The notes beneath the pieces are model-generated. The model searched no databases, was not told the DNA's origin, and saw only the letters and a program-made list of their open reading frames with translations. A stretch of DNA of 64,000 nucleotides. It comes from Rhizobium indicum (GTDB lineage Bacteria > Pseudomonadota > Alphaproteobacteria > Rhizobiales > Rhizobiaceae). The stretch's first letter is position 1, and each line of letters begins with the position of its first letter. This document shows, one piece after another, positions 16,453-24,616 of the stretch. Location: the NCBI RefSeq assembly GCF_005862305.2, contig NZ_CP054021.1, positions 4,691,501 to 4,755,500 of the forward strand, in the 5' to 3' direction. A program made the position numbers and the translations under genes.

Positions 16453-16585
16453 GGGAGGGGAGGTGGACGTGGACGGAGCAGCTGCGCGTCACAGAAATAC
16501 CAGCGGCCGACAAGCACCCGTGAAGTCGGCGGCGGCTGCATGATGCTGACAGGGGCTGTCAGCAGGGTGGTTGATGATCCTGAGA

Positions 16586-16659
16586 GCGCGGGTTTCTAAG
16601 CCCGCGCCATTTCGTCGGAAAGTCCGGCTATCTGCGGGATCGCTCTGCTGCGATCCCGC
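16586..16659 (+). promoter_or_regulatory. Two strong hairpins in the leader of the MFS gene
   Basis: GCGCGGG...CCCGCGC (16586-16607, 8-base loop) and GCGGGATCGC-TCTGCT-GCGATCCCGC (16634-16659, perfect 10-bp stem) lie in the 100 bases before the MFS ATG. They may form a leader structure or be a dispersed repeat. The loops lack the ACGR of guanidine-II (mini-ykkC) riboswitches. Confidence 0.4.
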
Positions 16660-16682
16660 CCCAATCGGAGCAGAGTGTCGAG

Positions 16683-17858
16683 ATGAAGCCGCACCACCGC
16701 ATTTTCTTCATTCAGTTTGCCGTAGCCCTTTCGTTAGGCGCGTTTGTTTCGCGGCTGCCTGATCTTCAGGTCAAGTTTAGCCTGACGGAAGGCGAGCTTG
16801 GCCTTCTGCTCGCCGTCCTGTCCTCGGGGGTTCTCTGCGGGTTGACGTTCTCGGTGAGGTTCATCGAGAGGCTCGGTGCGCGCGCCACCGCCTTCGTGAC
16901 CGTCTTCGGTGCGTCGCTGTTTTTCGCGTTGATCCCTTGGATGCCTTCAGCTCTTCTGGCGGTGCCATTGTTCTTCATTGCCGGCGTTTTCACCGGAGCA
17001 TTCGAGATCAACGCCAATATCGAAACCGATCGCCATGAGGCGCTGCTTGGGTACCGCATCATGAGCCGGGCTCACGGCATGTGGAGCCTCGGCTTCTGCA
17101 TCACCGCCCTTGTTGCCGCCGGCATGCGGCAGGCTGCCGTCTCCATCGAACTGCATACTTTCATCGTCCTGGTGACGGTCTTGATTGCCGGGTCGATCGT
17201 TTTCTCCGGGATCGAGAATGCGCCCCGACGGCAGGACGCTCACCCCGGAGATACGCCGATCATCGCTTTTCCCACGCTCGGACTGCTCCCCCTTTGCCTT
17301 GTCGCCGCAGCTCCGCTTCTTGCCGAAGGCGCAAGCGTCGATTGGTCGGCGATCTATATGCGCGACGTATTCGCGGTCGAACCCTTCGTCGGCGGGCTCA
17401 GCGTGGCCATTTTCTCCTCGTTCATCGCCATCGGGCGGCTCGGCATGGATCCTGTCATCGACCGCTTCAATCCGCGCCCGGTTGCAATCACTCTCCTTGG
17501 GATCGCGGCCATCGGTGTTGTCATGGTTGCTACGGCGACACACCCTGCTATCGCGCTCGCAGGCTTTGGCCTGACAGGTATCGGCTGCTCTTCAGTCTAT
17601 CCGCTTGCCATCTCGGCTGCGGCCCGACGCACGGATCGACCCGCACCCGTCAACGTTGCAGCGCTCGGGCAGACGACGTTCCTTGTGTTTTTCGCCGGGC
17701 CGCCACTGCTCGGTTTCGTTGCCGAACACTTCGGCATCCGCTTTTCGTACTGGGCGGTCGTCCCTGTTCTCGCCGCAGCACTCCTGGTCACCAGGGCACT
17801 TGCCGCTGATCCTGCCCCAGGCACAGGCCAACCCGAACCGGCGCAACCACACGGTTGA
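16683..17858 (+). CDS. Major facilitator superfamily transporter (YbjJ-like)
   Basis: 391 residues and about 12 membrane segments. The early motif SRLPDLQVKFSLTEGELGLLL, here split by the first loop, and the loop 2-3 region RFIERLGARATAF are typical of the sugar/fucose-permease-like MFS group that includes E. coli YbjJ. INANIETDRHEALLGYRIMS lies between segments 4 and 5. The C-terminus is a Pro-rich tail. Substrate cannot be told from sequence. It stands alone on its strand; its leader carries two strong hairpins. Confidence 0.8.
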   Translation: MKPHHRIFFIQFAVALSLGAFVSRLPDLQVKFSLTEGELGLLLAVLSSGVLCGLTFSVRFIERLGARATAFVTVFGASLFFALIPWMPSALLAVPLFFIAGVFTGAFEINANIETDRHEALLGYRIMSRAHGMWSLGFCITALVAAGMRQAAVSIELHTFIVLVTVLIAGSIVFSGIENAPRRQDAHPGDTPIIAFPTLGLLPLCLVAAAPLLAEGASVDWSAIYMRDVFAVEPFVGGLSVAIFSSFIAIGRLGMDPVIDRFNPRPVAITLLGIAAIGVVMVATATHPAIALAGFGLTGIGCSSVYPLAISAAARRTDRPAPVNVAALGQTTFLVFFAGPPLLGFVAEHFGIRFSYWAVVPVLAAALLVTRALAADPAPGTGQPEPAQPHG

Positions 17859-18358
17859 CACGCCACGCCGGCCTCCGCTGTCCTAAGCTCGTTCACGTCC
17901 GCAACCGGAGGGGCAACCTCCGGCTTTCGCTGATGAATCGGGCGAGCACAATGTATTTCCTATTGCACCGAAGTATTATTAACGGCCATAGGAAATATAG
18001 CTCGTATAGGTGAGGAGCTAATTCCGCGCACTGTCGTCAACTCTTGGCGAATGGTTTTGCTGCTCAAGCATTGCGGGCGCAGTCCGTGTCGTCTGAATAG
18101 ACCTGGTTGGGATGGCGAAATTTCCAGCCTTTCGGCTCAGCAAACATACGTTTTTCGGGGTTTGCGATGTCGTGTCCGGCCAAAAGGCAGGCTCGCCTAC
18201 GGAGCTTCCGCGCCTCGCTTCGGACAAATTTCTGCCGCCAAAATGCCAGTATTAGTTGTTTCTAAATCACGCCATAATTCGCATCTACGTTGCCGCGCCT
18301 GTTTTATTCTTCGCCACATTTTGGAATTTCAACATTATACAAACAATGGTGGGTAACT
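17859..18358. other. Intergenic region with a perfect 10-bp inverted repeat
   Basis: No convincing gene. TATTTCCTAT (17954-17963) and ATAGGAAATA (17988-17997) form a perfect inverted repeat 24 bases apart in an AT-rich stretch. The rest, to 18358, has local AT-rich tracts that may hold the promoter of the small gene at 18359. Confidence 0.5.
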
Positions 18359-18781
18359 ATGAAGGTTATTCTCGTCATCGTCCTCACGGCGCTTGCCGTG
18401 CCCTGTGAGGCAGACATGCTCGTTACGGCATCCAAGTACAAAAGCATGCACGAACGTTCCATCTCCTTCCTCAGCATCAATCCGCGCAGAGTATCGTGGT
18501 GCGGGGCGTTCCTGGCCTTTGTCGCCAAGCGATCTTCGCGGCAACCGCCGCCCAACCCCAACATGGCGGCGTCCTGGAGGAAATTTGGCAAACCGGTCGG
18601 TGTCCGCTCCGCCAGGCGAGGGGATGTCGTGGTGATCCGCACCGGCCGGCGCTTTCATGTGAGCCTGTTCGATCACATCGACCAGCGCCGGCAGTACGTC
18701 TACCTATTCGGCGGCAACCAATCCAACCGGGTCCAGCTGTCGCGCTATCGCGCCAGCTCGGTGGTCGCCGTGCGACGATGA
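18359..18781 (+). CDS. Small secreted CHAP/NlpC-like protein (TIGR02594-like)
   Basis: 140 residues with a short signal peptide (MKVILVIVLTALAVPCEA). The core carries SWCGAFLAFVAKRS with the presumed catalytic Cys, ASWRKFGKPVG, RRGDVVVIR, a His in FHVSLFDHI, and VYLFGGNQSNRVQLSRYRAS near the end. This order (Cys, PGD-like turn, HVS, GGNQSN) is that of TIGR02594 proteins, which resemble CHAP/NlpC peptidoglycan amidases. A role in wall cleavage or toxin-type lysis is possible. The start follows GGTGGG; other ATGs 14 bases upstream are out of frame. Confidence 0.7.
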   Translation: MKVILVIVLTALAVPCEADMLVTASKYKSMHERSISFLSINPRRVSWCGAFLAFVAKRSSRQPPPNPNMAASWRKFGKPVGVRSARRGDVVVIRTGRRFHVSLFDHIDQRRQYVYLFGGNQSNRVQLSRYRASSVVAVRR

Positions 18782-18848
18782 TGTTGGGTGAGAACCCGGG
18801 TGAGAACTCAGCCTCCTCCAAACCTCGGTGGCGGCGGGAAAACAGGCC

Positions 18849-19634
18849 TTACGCCTTGCGCGCCCTGATGTGGAGGAAGATCGGCGCGATGCGGGTATCG
18901 GCGACCATTGGCTCGGCGAGCGCCACCTCGACTGACGCCATGGGCTCGCCGAAAGCGTCGATCGTCAGCCCCGCTTCGACGATCATCGACACCCAGGTCG
19001 ACAGCGTCCGGTGAAAACGCGGAATGGCAAAGGGCGTCAGCGTCGCCCGTTCTTTCTCGGGGATGGCGGAAAAAATCCAGCGCTCGACCCGGCCGTCGCT
19101 CTCGTCGAAATAATCGGCAATCTCAACGGCGACGGGCTCGCCGGCCTGATTGCGGATGTTGCGGCGCGTCGGCGGCACAAAGCAGGGATGCAGGATCGAA
19201 AACTGCAGGAAGCCGCCCGATTTCAGGACGCGGTGGATGCCCTTCAGAACCTGGCTCTGATCGGCCATGTCCATCATCGACATGAAGGCGGTGACGAAAT
19301 CGAAACTCGCCTCCGGGAAATCGATGCTCTGGCCGTCGCCGAGCACGTAATCAATGCCGAGCGGCGCTTGCGTCTCGGTCTCTCTGGCATAATGAATGAA
19401 GGTCGGGGCGATGTCGAGACCGATCATGCGGGCGCCGAGGCGAGCGACGGCGCGGGTGTTTGAGCCTTCACCGCAGCCGAGATCAAGCCCGGCAAGGCCC
19501 GCGACTGGCGGCAGCATCTTCAGAAAGGCCGGCGTGTTCAGCGCGTCGCGATACTTGTCGTAACCGGCGCGGCTATAGATCGTCCAGGTCTCGGCATTGC
19601 TCTCCCAATGGGCGGCGACATCATTGGCGTTCAT
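18849..19634 (-). CDS. Class I SAM-dependent methyltransferase
   Basis: 261 residues. The SAM-binding fold is clear: GLDLGCGEGSNTRAVARLG (motif I, near residue 50), MIGLDIAPTFIHYARE (motif II acidic residue), and DYVLGDGQSIDFPEASFDFV (motif III and post-III). The C-terminal half is specific and includes HPCFVPPTRRN and a long insert before FHRTLSTW. Similar enzymes methylate small molecules (UbiE/Tam-like), but the target is not evident. AAGGAGC lies 7 bases before the ATG. Single gene on its strand. Confidence 0.8.
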   Translation of the reverse strand: MNANDVAAHWESNAETWTIYSRAGYDKYRDALNTPAFLKMLPPVAGLAGLDLGCGEGSNTRAVARLGARMIGLDIAPTFIHYARETETQAPLGIDYVLGDGQSIDFPEASFDFVTAFMSMMDMADQSQVLKGIHRVLKSGGFLQFSILHPCFVPPTRRNIRNQAGEPVAVEIADYFDESDGRVERWIFSAIPEKERATLTPFAIPRFHRTLSTWVSMIVEAGLTIDAFGEPMASVEVALAEPMVADTRIAPIFLHIRARKA

Positions 19635-19788
19635 GGCTCTGCTCCTTGCTCGATCTGGATGGGCGGGGAGCTATAGGCGGTGCGGGTGACAATGGGAAGA
19701 CAGGCCGTCCACTGTAAGTTGTTCCCGCCTATGGATCATGACCAAGTTCGCGTGCACTATCATGCGATCGAGAGTATAGGGGGCTGCT

Positions 19789-20263
19789 TTGTCCGACGAA
19801 GTGATCATCCGTGAGCTGGTCGGCCTCGATCAGACGATGACAATTTTCCCGCTGTACAGCCAGGTTAGTCGCCTGAGTGAGGCCGTGGTTTGCCAACGAC
19901 TTTCAGCCATGTTCGCACAGAGCAACTACCGCTGCATAGCAGCCTACATCGACGAACGGATGGTGGGTGCGTCGGGTTTCTGGACCGGCACTCAGTTGTG
20001 GTGCGGCAAGTATGTCGAGGCGGATAACGTCGTGGTGGACAGCGCTCTCCGGTCAAGGCATCGGCGGCAAGATGATGGCGTGGATCGAGGCGGAGGGGGA
20101 GCGGATTGAATGCGCGGTGATCCGCATCGCCATGGTGCTGGGCAGGGAGCGTACGCACCAGTTCTACGCGAGAAACGGCTACTTCGACGACGGCCTGTTG
20201 ATGGTGAAAGCCCTAAGTCGCGGTGCGGCCGAGTTTCCGGAATATGTCTCTCAACAAGTTTGA
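19789..20263 (+). pseudogene. GNAT acetyltransferase with a frameshift
   Basis: The first frame starts at a TTG (19789) and encodes the N-terminal half, including RCIAAYIDERMVGASGFW and YVEADNVVVDSALR, then leaves frame near 20047-20053. The second frame continues with GQGIGGKMMAWIEAEGE (the acetyl-CoA pyrophosphate loop) and HQFYARNGYFDDGLLMVKAL to a stop at 20263. Together they form one GNAT domain of about 157 residues broken by a -2 or +1 change. Either a decayed gene or a sequencing error. Confidence 0.7.
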
Positions 20264-20354
20264 CTGTCGGCCCTACAGATTGGCCGCAAGTTGTCACCAG
20301 TGGCGCGCCCGCCTTCTTGTTCGGGGCGGCGATTCTGCGGTCGGATGACCGAGC

Positions 20355-20675
20355 TTAGAGATGCCGAGGCACCTTTGCCTTCAGCAGCTGCACGAGCGCG
20401 GGATCCATGAAATCATAATCATCAGGAATATGAAGGCAGACCAGCCGCTTGTCCTTGAGAGCTGACCGGTACTTGCCCTGGACTTTCGCACGGTGAGCCT
20501 TCTCCATAACGAAGACGATATCGGCCCATTCGATCAGTTCGTTCGATAACGGATTTTCGGCGTCATTGTTGGTGCCGGCCGAGGAGACCTCGATATCAGG
20601 CCAGTTTGCGAAGACCTGTTCGGCCGTCGGGCTGCGAAGCTTGTTTTGACTGCAGACGAACAGGACGTTTTTCAC
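20355..20675 (-). CDS. Low-molecular-weight protein tyrosine phosphatase-like protein
   Basis: 106 residues from the GTG at 20675, which gives the usual opening VKNVLFVCSQNKLRSPTAE; the TTG at 20690 is an alternative. The phosphatase loop C-x5-R-S (CSQNKLRS, residues 8-15) is intact. The usual C-terminal DP catalytic acid of LMW-PTPs is not obvious, though DYDFMDPALVQLL near the end has an Asp-Pro. The protein is short for LMW-PTP (about 150) and belongs to the compact rhizobial/cyanobacterial subgroup. It may dephosphorylate proteins or bind arsenate-like anions; no ars genes are adjacent. Confidence 0.75.
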   Translation of the reverse strand: MKNVLFVCSQNKLRSPTAEQVFANWPDIEVSSAGTNNDAENPLSNELIEWADIVFVMEKAHRAKVQGKYRSALKDKRLVCLHIPDDYDFMDPALVQLLKAKVPRHL

Positions 20676-20749
20676 GTTTTCTCTCTTCAAGTGAACAGAG
20701 CCGGCGATAGCACAATTCCGTGCCCGGGCGAACCAAGGCAGTAGTTGCG

Positions 20750-22153
20750 TCAGCCGCCGCTCACACTCTTGAACGCGGCGATGATGCTTTGGGCGGCGAG
20801 CTGCGCCTCATCCGATGTCGTCTGGAAATTGGTGACCGAGAGGCGCAGGACGTCGCGGCCGCGCCATTTGGCGCCGCCGGCGAAGATCATGCCGTCCGCC
20901 TGAATCTTTTCGATCGTCTTTCGCGTCAGCGCGTCGCCTTCTTCGGAGGGCAGGTCCGCTCCGAAGCGGATGACGAGCTGGTTCAGCGCGACCTCGTTCA
21001 GAATGGCGATGCCGGGCTCGCGCGCAAGAAGGTCGGCCACCAGCCGAGCCGAGGCACAGCACTGATCGATAAGGGCGGCGATGCCGTCGCGACCGAGATG
21101 TTTCAGCATCGCCCAAGTGGCAAAGCCGCGCGCCCTTCTCGAAAGCTCGGGCACGTAATGGGAAGGATCGCGTTCGCCTTCGCCGGCGAGCGGCAGATAG
21201 CTCGCGGCGATCGTCATGGCGCGGCGATGGGCGAGCTCGTTGCGGACGATCGCATAGCCGCAATCATAGGGCGTCTGCAGCCATTTGTGGCCGTCCGTCG
21301 CCCAGCTGTCGGCCGCTTCGATGCCGCGGCTGAGGTGGCTGATCTTCGCTGAAGCCTGCGCCCAGAGACCAAAGGCTCCGTCGACATGCACCCAGGCGCG
21401 CTTCGCCCTCAACAGCGGGATGATGGCAGCGAAATCGTCGAAGGCGCCAGTATTGATCTGCCCCGCCTGGAGAATGGCGATGACCGGTCCAGAGACCGTA
21501 TCGAGCGTGCCCGCCAGCGCGGCGCGGTCTATCCGGCCTACCGGATCGGTGCGCACGCGCAGCACGCGATCATGGCCGAGACCTAGGAATTGCAGCGCGG
21601 AGAATACCGTCGTGTGGGCATCGTCGCCGATCAGAACGGTGATCTCAGGCGCCCCGAACAGGCCGTTGGCATCGGCATCCCAGCCCACCTGGCGCAGCAC
21701 TTCGCCGCGCGCGGCGGCAAGGCAGGTGAAGTTCGCCACCGTCGCGCCGGTGACGAAGCCGACCGAGCTTTCGGCCGGCAGCTTCAGGAGATCGAGAAGC
21801 CATCTCGCCGCGACGGTCTCGACGGCGGCTGCGGCCGGTGCGGCGGCATGGTTTCCGGCATTCTGGCCCCAGGCGCTGGTGAGGAAATCGGCCGCGACGC
21901 CGACCGGATGGGAGCCGCCGATGACCCAGCCGAAAAAGCGCGGCCCAGTGGTTGCATGCAGCCCGGGTTCGGCGCCGTCCGAGAGACGCCTGATGACATC
22001 AAGCATATCGGAACCGGCCGCCGGCAGCGGCTCTTCGAAACAGGCAAGCGAGGCTGCGTAGTCATGGGTGGGCATATGGCGGGCGGGCGCTGCCTGCCGG
22101 AATCCTGCCGCAAGGCGGGCGGCTTCCTGAAACAGAGATGCAATTGCCGTCAT
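20750..22153 (-). CDS. PLP-dependent group II decarboxylase (aromatic amino-acid decarboxylase-like)
   Basis: 467 residues; start at the ATG preceded by GGGGGATC. The fold-type I PLP domain shows TGATVANFTCLAAARGEVL near 135-152, a His stacking on PLP in DDAHTTVF, VHVDGAFGLWAQAS near 255-268, and the Schiff-base Lys290 in SWATDGHKWLQTPYDCG. This pattern is that of aromatic-L-amino-acid or glutamate decarboxylases (Pfam Pyridoxal_deC). Many bacterial members act on Trp, Tyr, DOPA or diaminobutyrate. Monocistronic; neighbours do not indicate the substrate. Confidence 0.85.
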   Translation of the reverse strand: MTAIASLFQEAARLAAGFRQAAPARHMPTHDYAASLACFEEPLPAAGSDMLDVIRRLSDGAEPGLHATTGPRFFGWVIGGSHPVGVAADFLTSAWGQNAGNHAAAPAAAAVETVAARWLLDLLKLPAESSVGFVTGATVANFTCLAAARGEVLRQVGWDADANGLFGAPEITVLIGDDAHTTVFSALQFLGLGHDRVLRVRTDPVGRIDRAALAGTLDTVSGPVIAILQAGQINTGAFDDFAAIIPLLRAKRAWVHVDGAFGLWAQASAKISHLSRGIEAADSWATDGHKWLQTPYDCGYAIVRNELAHRRAMTIAASYLPLAGEGERDPSHYVPELSRRARGFATWAMLKHLGRDGIAALIDQCCASARLVADLLAREPGIAILNEVALNQLVIRFGADLPSEEGDALTRKTIEKIQADGMIFAGGAKWRGRDVLRLSVTNFQTTSDEAQLAAQSIIAAFKSVSGG

Positions 22154-22431
22154 GCGGATCCCCCTGCCGTCACCGATCCTGGAGGGCCTCACCCTCGAAG
22201 CAGGCTGCCGGCACACGCAATCTAGCCCATATCGCCGAGGCTGTCTTCGCCTGGCAGATCTCGGATCTGGGTTCCGGGGCCTTCCTTGGGCTTGCCGAGA
22301 CCTCAAGACAAATTGAGCATCGGGGAGGCGCTTCCTAAATATCTACAATAACTACCTTATCCCGTTCTGTGCATTTTTGAAATTTCGCGGCTCTTGTTGA
22401 AAATGATTGCCTTCGCTTCAAGTATCGTTCA

Positions 22432-22938
22432 ATGATGTGGAAATATCATTTGCGCCATTGTCAAGTTGGCGCTGCCAATCAGCGAGGATATGCACTGAAA
22501 TATTTCCTTCTCTACGCGCTGACGTGCACGTTGGTCGGGATAGTTCTTCTCTTCATCATCCATGAAGTTGTACCGTTCACGATCGACAAGCCAACCGATC
22601 AATCGGTGGCCGACTCAACTGATGAGCCAGTTGCCGGGCCAACCGAGCAATCGGCGGCCCGACCAACCGGCGAGCCGTTGAACGCGGCAACCGGCCAGCC
22701 GGTGCCGGGGGCAACTGGCAAGGCGGTGCCCAGGCAAACAACCGATCAATCCGCCGTCCAGCCAGCCGATCCCCTGGTCGTCCGATCCACCGGCCAGCCG
22801 GTCGACGGGCCAGCCCGTGAACCGGTCGTCGGGCCAACTGGCGAACCGGCTGCGAGGCCGACCGATCAATCGGTGGTCGGTCCGACCGGCGAACCGGTCG
22901 TCCGGAAGGGTGGCCGGCTGGGGAGTCCGGCGCAGTGA
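22432..22938 (+). CDS. Single-pass membrane protein with 13 octapeptide repeats
   Basis: 168 residues. One membrane segment (YFLLYALTCTLVGIVLLFII, residues about 25-44) is followed by 13 units of eight residues with consensus G-P-T-G-E-P-V-V (for example GPTEQSAA, RPTGEPLN, GPAREPVV, RPTDQSVV; one unit has nine) and a short basic tail. The array is Pro/Thr-rich and probably extended, most likely in the periplasm. No ribosome-binding site precedes the two adjacent ATGs, so the start is uncertain. The DNA repeat unit is 24 bases, so copy number could vary between strains. No family recognised; the coding call rests on frame preservation across the repeats. Confidence 0.55.
   Translation: MMWKYHLRHCQVGAANQRGYALKYFLLYALTCTLVGIVLLFIIHEVVPFTIDKPTDQSVADSTDEPVAGPTEQSAARPTGEPLNAATGQPVPGATGKAVPRQTTDQSAVQPADPLVVRSTGQPVDGPAREPVVGPTGEPAARPTDQSVVGPTGEPVVRKGGRLGSPAQ
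22588..22902 (+). repeat. 24-bp tandem repeat array encoding the octapeptides
   Basis: About 13 diverged 24-base units, built from GGCCxACCGxxGAxCCGGTx-type blocks, stay in frame throughout. Some units contain internal palindromes (CCGATCAATCGG), which also keeps the opposite strand open. Confidence 0.8.
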
Positions 22939-23074
22939 CCGGCGCCTGAGATGACGGATTTCCGTTCGATTTCGTAACTTCGAACCTATGCTGAACTAGG
23001 AAGCCTCCTGGCACCGGTTGCATCGGCTGAGGCCATCTGTATTGAGAGTACCTCTCATCTTGCAGGAGGTCCCG

Positions 23075-23581
23075 ATGGATGGAAGCGGCGCGACGATCAG
23101 GCATGTCAGGGCAGACGAAGTGGAGGCTTTTCGGCGCATCCGTCTGGAAGCGCTTCGCACCGAACCGTCCCTCTTTGCAAGCCGCTACGAGGACTGGGAG
23201 GCTCTTTCTCTCGAGGAGTGGCGCAATCGCCTGAACGAGCCGGTTTTCATCGCCTTTCAGGATGGCGAACCCGTTGGCATAACCGGCCTAGTTCGGCAGC
23301 GGTCGAGCAAGATGGCCCATCGCGCGACGATCATCATGGTTTACGTCAGAAGGAGCCTGCGTGGAACGGGCCTTGCCGGCAAGCTGCTCGGCACGGTGGC
23401 CGACCACGCGCGCGATATCGGCATCCTGCAGCTGGAACTCTTCGTCAGCGCGGAGAATCCGGCGGCAATACGCTTCTATCAGCGGGAAGGCTTCTCCGAG
23501 ATCGGCAGGATTCCCGGCGGGGTTCTGGAGGAGGGCAGGGAGATCGACGACGTCATGATGGCTCGCCGTCTGGTCGGTTAG
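23075..23581 (+). CDS. GNAT family N-acetyltransferase
   Basis: 168 residues from the ATG preceded by AGGAGG at 5 bases. Motif order is that of GNAT enzymes: IRHVRADEVEAFRRIRLEAL at the start, FIAFQDGEPVGITGLVRQ (beta2-3), IIMVYVRRSLRGTGLAGKLL with the acetyl-CoA loop RxxGxA, and LELFVSAENPAAIRFYQREGF at the C-terminus. The similarity to RimI/ribosomal-protein-alanine-type enzymes is general; the substrate is unknown. Short gap to the next gene, but that gene has its own ribosome-binding site. Confidence 0.8.
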   Translation: MDGSGATIRHVRADEVEAFRRIRLEALRTEPSLFASRYEDWEALSLEEWRNRLNEPVFIAFQDGEPVGITGLVRQRSSKMAHRATIIMVYVRRSLRGTGLAGKLLGTVADHARDIGILQLELFVSAENPAAIRFYQREGFSEIGRIPGGVLEEGREIDDVMMARRLVG

Positions 23582-23680
23582 GTCTCACGCGGATGTTTCA
23601 GCGCATATCGGCTTGCCCAGCCTGTTGACCTCAAGTGGGGTTGGGGTTGCAGCATGCCGGCATGGGCTGGAGGTTTGGCT

Positions 23681-24601
23681 GTGACGAAAATTCTTAAAGA
23701 CGAGGATCTGGTCGGCGGCGCGCTGATGGTGGTCGCGATCGATGCGCTCGAGACCGCTTTTCTCGCGAGGGCCGGCAATCGACTGATCTCTCCACCCCGG
23801 CACCATGTCTCATTTCCCGATCGAGGCGATCTCGTCTTCACCATCGGCGGCATCCTCGGCAAGAAACCGCTTGCGGGCTTCCGGGTCTATGAAACATTCG
23901 AGGGGGTGGAGCATTCGCAGATCGTCACTGTGTGGTCGGCCGACGACGCGAAGCTCAAGGGCATTATTCTCGGAGAGCGTCTCGGCAACCTCAGAACTGG
24001 TGCGATCGGAGGGCTCGCCATCCGGCATCTCAGCGCGCCTGACGCCGGCATCGTCGGGATCCTCGGCAGCGGAGCGCAAGCGCGAACCCAGCTTGCCGCG
24101 GCGGCCGCCGTTCGAAAACTGGACCGCGCCCGCGTCTATAGCCGCGACGAGAAAAATCGCGCCGCCTTTGCAGCTGAGATGCAGCAGGTCTTGGGTATTG
24201 AAGTGGAGCCTGCCGGCAGCGCCTCGGAAGCCGTTGATGACGCCGACATCGTCATCTGCGCGACGACGAGCCGAACGCCCGTCATTCATGCCAGGGATCT
24301 GAAGCCCGGCGTGCACGTCAACACCGTCGGCCCGAAAACGTGTGAGGGATACGAACTCGGCCTGGATATCGCCAATGTCGCAGCCGTGATTGCGACGGAC
24401 TCTTCCGAACAGACGCGCGCCTATGCTTCGCCCTTTTTCCTGGCCGGCTCCGGCAATGAGCACCGCATGGCCGACCTTGCCGATATCATTGCCGGGAAAG
24501 CGACCGGGAGAGGATCGCCTGGCGATACGACGCTGTTTTGCTCCGTCGGGTTAGCTGGAACCGAAGTCGTCGTCGCTTCGGCAATCCTCGATATGCTGTG
24601 A
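23681..24601 (+). CDS. Ornithine cyclodeaminase/mu-crystallin family protein
   Basis: 306 residues from the GTG at 23681, which has TGGAGG 7 bases upstream; an ATG at 23654 is in frame but lacks one. The Rossmann region reads VGILGSGAQARTQLAAAAAV (near residue 125-144), preceded by LGNLRTGAIGGLAIRHLSA, the family hallmark. The conserved Lys/Arg near RVYETFEG and the VNTVGPKTCEGYELG segment follow. Members include ornithine cyclodeaminase, alanine dehydrogenase and ketimine reductases, so the substrate is uncertain. It converges on dapB. Confidence 0.8.
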   Translation: MTKILKDEDLVGGALMVVAIDALETAFLARAGNRLISPPRHHVSFPDRGDLVFTIGGILGKKPLAGFRVYETFEGVEHSQIVTVWSADDAKLKGIILGERLGNLRTGAIGGLAIRHLSAPDAGIVGILGSGAQARTQLAAAAAVRKLDRARVYSRDEKNRAAFAAEMQQVLGIEVEPAGSASEAVDDADIVICATTSRTPVIHARDLKPGVHVNTVGPKTCEGYELGLDIANVAAVIATDSSEQTRAYASPFFLAGSGNEHRMADLADIIAGKATGRGSPGDTTLFCSVGLAGTEVVVASAILDML

Positions 24602-24616
24602 GCCTGTTTCCCCTAT

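Noticed and set aside
16586..16659. Guanidine-II (mini-ykkC) riboswitch
   Set aside because: Two hairpins are present, but the loops lack the ACGR sequence and the stems are of different size.
22588..22902. Regular 24-bp repeats as a CRISPR array
   Set aside because: The units are adjacent without spacers, diverge, and stay in a single reading frame; there are no cas genes.
22577..23104. 175-codon minus-strand frame opposite the octapeptide gene
   Set aside because: The repeats contain palindromes that keep the opposite strand open; the frame has no ribosome-binding site and an implausible Arg/Pro composition.
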